NCBI RefSeq assembly: GCF_035917455.1
Contig: NZ_CP109078.1
Coordinates: 3,782,001-3,846,000 of the forward strand
Length of the DNA: 64,000 bases
Reading direction: 5' to 3'
Origin: Micromonospora sp. NBC_01796
GTDB taxonomy: Bacteria > Actinomycetota > Actinomycetes > Mycobacteriales > Micromonosporaceae
In this document: piece after piece, positions 61,638 to 64,000 of the stretch
How the letters are laid out: every line of letters starts with the position of its first letter
How positions within the stretch are numbered: position 1 is the stretch's first letter
Made by a program: the position numbers and the translations under genes
Notes under the pieces: model-generated
The model's input: only the letters and a program-made list of their open reading frames with translations
Told to the model about the DNA's origin: nothing
Databases searched by the model: none

Positions 61638-62003
61638 TCAGTCGTCGCCTCCGAGCATGGCCCGTCGGCTGTGCATCCGTGGCCCGATCGGCACTACCGA
61701 CGGGTCGGGGTGGCTGAGCAGGTAGCCCTCGACGAACCCGGTGTTGCGGTCGCCCGCGTGGCTGTCGAGTTCGTTCAGGCGGGCAATGAGGAATTCGGTG
61801 AGCGCGGTGACCCGCTCGTTGAGTCGTTCGTGCAGATCGGCGACGACGGCAAGAACGGTCGCGACCCCGGTGGCGGTGAGAGCGATCATGTTCACCACAA
61901 CCGGAAGTTCCGCGCCGTTGACCGTGCCGAGCACGACGTTGGCGGTCACGCACAGTGTCACTGACACCGCCGCGACCATGACTGCCATCCATTTCAGGGT
62001 CAT
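61638..62003 (-). CDS. Two-helix membrane protein of unknown function
   Basis: This 121-aa protein starts MTLKWMAVMVAAVSVTLCVT with GGAGGGG before the ATG at 62003. It has two hydrophobic segments (about residues 4-24 and 32-52), then a helix (LHERLNERVTALTEFLIARL) and a tail ending MHSRRAMLGGDD. I do not recognise the family. The track upstream to 62156 is an unlikely extension. Confidence 0.65.
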   Translation of the reverse strand: MTLKWMAVMVAAVSVTLCVTANVVLGTVNGAELPVVVNMIALTATGVATVLAVVADLHERLNERVTALTEFLIARLNELDSHAGDRNTGFVEGYLLSHPDPSVVPIGPRMHSRRAMLGGDD

Positions 62004-62164
62004 GGCTAGACCCCTCCTTCTGTCCCGCAGGGCTGGGTTCGGCTTTGTCCCGTCCCCCCGCCGACGACGAGCCCAAGCAGTACGAAAAGGCACGTTAGCG
62101 CGCGTGTTCAGGTGCTGGTGCGGTACGCGTGAGACGCATGTTGATTCTTGCGCCATTTGAGGAA

Positions 62165-62605
62165 CTAGCCTGCCCGCTTACCCCCTTTTCGGACATCTCC
62201 TGGCAAGGTGGGCCGGTAAGCCAGATATCTGATTGTCTCTCTGATGTGAAATTTCTCCGCCTCGGAGACATTTGGATCTACCAGTCGGCGGAGCAGCGCC
62301 TCGACGTCCGGATCCATCGGCGGAGCGCTCGGGGCGGGTCGTCCGGAGGTGGCCCGGTCCCAGCCGAGCACCCCGAAGGCGGTGGTAGGCGGGATGCCGA
62401 GTCCTTCACAGAACGCGACGACGCGTTCGGCCTCCGGGTCGCTGGCCCACTCGCCGCGTACCCATCGGTTGATGGTCTGGCGGGAGACGCCGGTACGGCG
62501 GGAGACCTCCGTGCCGGACCACGCCCGGGTGGCGCGGGCGTCGTCGAGGGCCTTGCGTACGAAGGCGGCGAAGGCGATCTTGCGCCCGTGGGCACTGTCC
62601 GGCAC
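62165..62605 (-). CDS. XRE family helix-turn-helix regulator
   Basis: This protein of about 146 aa carries a helix-turn-helix near residues 18-65 (FVRKALDDARATRAWSGTEV, then SRRTGVSRQTINRWVRGEW). A C-terminal part with DVEALLRRLVDPNVSEAEKF follows. The GTG at 62605 is proposed because a longer start at 62725 would run through two CACGTG boxes, so they would be inside the coding sequence. It is divergent from the gene at 62870 and probably binds the boxes between them. Confidence 0.75.
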   Translation of the reverse strand: MPDSAHGRKIAFAAFVRKALDDARATRAWSGTEVSRRTGVSRQTINRWVRGEWASDPEAERVVAFCEGLGIPPTTAFGVLGWDRATSGRPAPSAPPMDPDVEALLRRLVDPNVSEAEKFHIRETIRYLAYRPTLPGDVRKGGKRAG

Positions 62606-62664
62606 GCGGTGACGGTACGGCCAGTCGTCCGATTCTGCCGGGGGCGGTGTGCTTTCGTGCCGTG

Positions 62665-62857
62665 CACGTGACACTTGGGTGGGGATCCCGGTAAACGACT
62701 TGGTGCTCGTGTTGAGGGGTATCACGTGGTCAGACTAGTGGTACGCAGGTCTGGGGGTAATCAGACGAAAAGATGATACTGTCACGTACGTGGGACGATC
62801 TAACGTGTGTCACGTGCTTGAGACCATCTGTGCTCACGTGGGTCACTTCCTCGTGAC
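62665..62857. promoter_or_regulatory. Array of CACGTG operator boxes in the divergent promoter region
   Basis: CACGTG-type palindromes lie at 62665, 62723, 62783 (CACGTACGTG), 62811 and 62835, most with a T before the CACGT. An inverted GTCAC-TTCCT-CGTGAC pair is at 62842-62857, just before the AGGAGGG ribosome site of the gene at 62870. Five spaced copies between a divergent XRE gene and its neighbour make an operator array for the XRE protein likely. Confidence 0.6.
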
Positions 62858-62869
62858 AGGAGGGATTCG

Positions 62870-63214
62870 GTGACCGAACTCGCAACCCGTGCCCAGGCAT
62901 TCGGGTTGATCGCCGACGGGGTGGCCGCCGGGCTCAGTGCCCCGTGGCGCCTCTATCTGGCCCGTGGTTGTCGTTACCTGTCGCTGAACGTCGGCGACCG
63001 GGCCGAGTGGAACTCGTGGCGTACGCACCTGGGCTGCCCCGAGTTGAGCGTGCGGGTCTACGACGCGGGCGGGGAGATCCGTCGGGCCTCGGTGGCCGAG
63101 ATCGTGCTCGACGGCTGCCGGATCAGTGTCGAGCTGGTCGAAGAGGTGAGTACGGACGATCTCGATCGGCTGCTCATCGCCGATCCCACCCCGACCGAGT
63201 CGGAGGACTCATGA
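62870..63214 (+). CDS. Hypothetical protein, first gene of a coupled small-protein operon
   Basis: This 114-aa protein starts at GTG 62870 with AGGAGGG before it. The sequence has LATRAQAFGLIADGVAAGLS and LSVRVYDAGGEIRRASVAEI, with no membrane segment. I do not recognise a family. It ends with an ATGA overlap into a 12-codon ORF. Confidence 0.7.
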   Translation: MTELATRAQAFGLIADGVAAGLSAPWRLYLARGCRYLSLNVGDRAEWNSWRTHLGCPELSVRVYDAGGEIRRASVAEIVLDGCRISVELVEEVSTDDLDRLLIADPTPTESEDS

Positions 63215-63249
63215 ACGGGCGACACGTACCGGCCGGGGTGGCCCGATGA
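63211..63249 (+). CDS. Possible 12-codon ORF chained by ATGA overlaps
   Basis: ATG 63211 opens MNGRHVPAGVAR and stops at TGA 63247-63249. Its start overlaps the previous stop (ATGA) and its stop overlaps the next start (ATGA), with GGAGG six bases before its ATG. It could be a microprotein or a coupling element that carries ribosomes to the next gene. It is far too short to be certain. Confidence 0.4.
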   Translation: MNGRHVPAGVAR

Positions 63250-63581
63250 GCCCCTTCTTCGCGGTTTTCCTCGTACTCCTGCTTGGCTCGTCCAGTTACG
63301 CCGCAGGGCGACTGCACGGCCAGCTCAGTTACCGGATCGGCTACCGGTTCGGTTACCGCCAGGGCTACTTCGACGGCGACCGGGGGGCCTGGAACCGCCG
63401 TCGGCGGGAAGCCCAGGCCGCCATCGCCTCGGTACTTGCCGGCCCACCGGCCGGTACTCCATCCGCCCCGGACCCCGCCGCCGGGGACCAGGGCACGACG
63501 TACACGGGTTCTTCTTTCGCGGGGACCGCAACCAACGGCGGACGGCACTCCACCGACGCGTACGCCGGCCGGAACGCTTAG
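63246..63581 (+). CDS. Small membrane-anchored protein of unknown function
   Basis: This 111-aa protein starts MSPFFAVFLVLLLGSSSYAA, a signal anchor, followed by GRLHGQLSYRIGYRFGYRQG with repeated GY(R) pairs. The C terminus is Pro/Ala/Gly/Thr-rich and probably outside the cell. No family is recognised. It is the last gene of the divergent operon. Confidence 0.7.
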   Translation: MSPFFAVFLVLLLGSSSYAAGRLHGQLSYRIGYRFGYRQGYFDGDRGAWNRRRREAQAAIASVLAGPPAGTPSAPDPAAGDQGTTYTGSSFAGTATNGGRHSTDAYAGRNA

Positions 63582-63617
63582 CCGGTGGCGCGGTGGGGTG
63601 AGCGGTCACTCGCGATC

Positions 63618-63649
63618 ACGGTGCGTCGTCCGCGGCGGACGCGCACCGT
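63618..63649. terminator. Two-part hairpin after the last small-protein gene
   Basis: ACGGTGCG (63618-63625) pairs with CGCACCGT (63642-63649) and inside it GTCCGC pairs with GCGGAC. It lies 37 bases after the stop, so it is probably the operon terminator. Confidence 0.6.
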
Positions 63650-64000
63650 CGGGATCACGTCAGACCGGTGACGGTGATCCCACCGGCCGGGGTGCGCGCA
63701 GGGGGCATGCATCCCGGCCGGTCTCCGTACCGCCGGGTCGGGGGTCGAGCGGACTCCCGGCCCGGCGGGTTCCACCGGTGGGTCGGCCCGGTCCGCCGGA
63801 TCCGGCCCCGACCGTGCTCACCTGCTGTTACCGGTACGGACGCGCGGCTGTCACCGGCGCGGACGAGGGGCGGGCGGGCTATGGCGAGATGCATTCCGTA
63901 TGCCCTAGCCGCGTCGGCGTCCGGCAGCTAGCGTCTAGGCATGGCGAGGGGTCCTCCCACGCCAGCCGGCCGGCCCGGACTCTGAGTACTGATCCATGGG
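63650..64000. other. No supported gene in the last 351 bases
   Basis: The GC-rich sequence contains ORFs on both strands (for example 63668-63931 on the plus strand) with no family resemblance and Pro/Arg/Gly-rich shadow composition. An ATG at 63941 opens only 14 codons. The rest may be the promoter region of a gene beyond the right edge. Confidence 0.4.

Noticed and set aside
63668-63931. An 87-codon plus-strand ORF near the right edge
   Set aside because: It has no ribosome site and no family resemblance, with Pro/Arg/Gly-rich content on both strands; nothing supports translation.

Overview
The window is 64 kb of very GC-rich chromosomal DNA with many GTG starts, tightly packed operons and actinobacterial signature families (DUF397 plus DUF5753-type XRE regulators, SCO6745 family, acyl-CoA carboxylase epsilon subunit, mycosin, GTP-dependent PEP carboxykinase, GPP34). 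It reads as the core chromosome of a filamentous actinomycete, most probably Micromonosporaceae (Micromonospora-like). The family assignment is inference; no rRNA, tRNA or CRISPR array was found to support it.

Left part (1-23 kb): a BlaI/M56 signalling pair, a DUF397/XRE pair, then a deoxynucleoside and sugar-phosphate block (deoC with two aldehyde dehydrogenase genes, upp, phosphosugar mutase) mixed with a glycosyltransferase, a Stealth-type phosphotransferase, a Nudix pseudogene, a GPP34 protein, a transmembrane Ser/Thr kinase, an M20 amidohydrolase, an N-formylglutamate amidohydrolase-like protein, a DUF4349 lipoprotein, an LpdA-type flavoprotein and a DedA membrane protein.

Middle part (23-38 kb): a lower-GC accessory patch (about 23.97-25.42 kb) holds an unrecognised two-gene module whose second gene is cut by an in-frame TGA. 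A three-gene operon follows (circularly permuted ATP-grasp, alpha-E, transglutaminase). Next is a short ThrRS preceded by what looks like a threonine attenuator: an 18-aa leader peptide with three Thr codons and competing hairpins. Then come a TetR regulator, GuaB1, the biotin carboxylase/BCCP subunit, and a PadR-DrrA-DrrB export unit with an MFS transporter.

Right part (38.7-64 kb): an O-methyltransferase, Maf, a small type VII secretion-like cluster (mycosin, a WXG/PPE-like protein, a helical partner), AccE, a second transmembrane Ser/Thr kinase, an M50 protease, ketopantoate reductase, an ECF sigma factor with a membrane partner, AccD and BirA, two GtrA paralogues, PEP carboxykinase, a geranylgeranyl reductase-like enzyme with a Z-prenyl transferase, OtsB, and a divergent regulator/small-protein locus with repeated CACGTG boxes. 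The four parts of acyl-CoA carboxylase biology (AccA, AccE, AccD, BirA) and Maf all lie within about 21 kb but are separated by unrelated genes.

Genes are separated by many strong hairpins. Two of these (near 30.5 and 60.7 kb) share the same CTCTTGTAG core and look like dispersed copies of one element. The best candidates for new biology are the threonine attenuator, the 24.5-25.4 kb module, the CACGTG operator array and the ATGA-chained 12-codon ORF near 63.2 kb.
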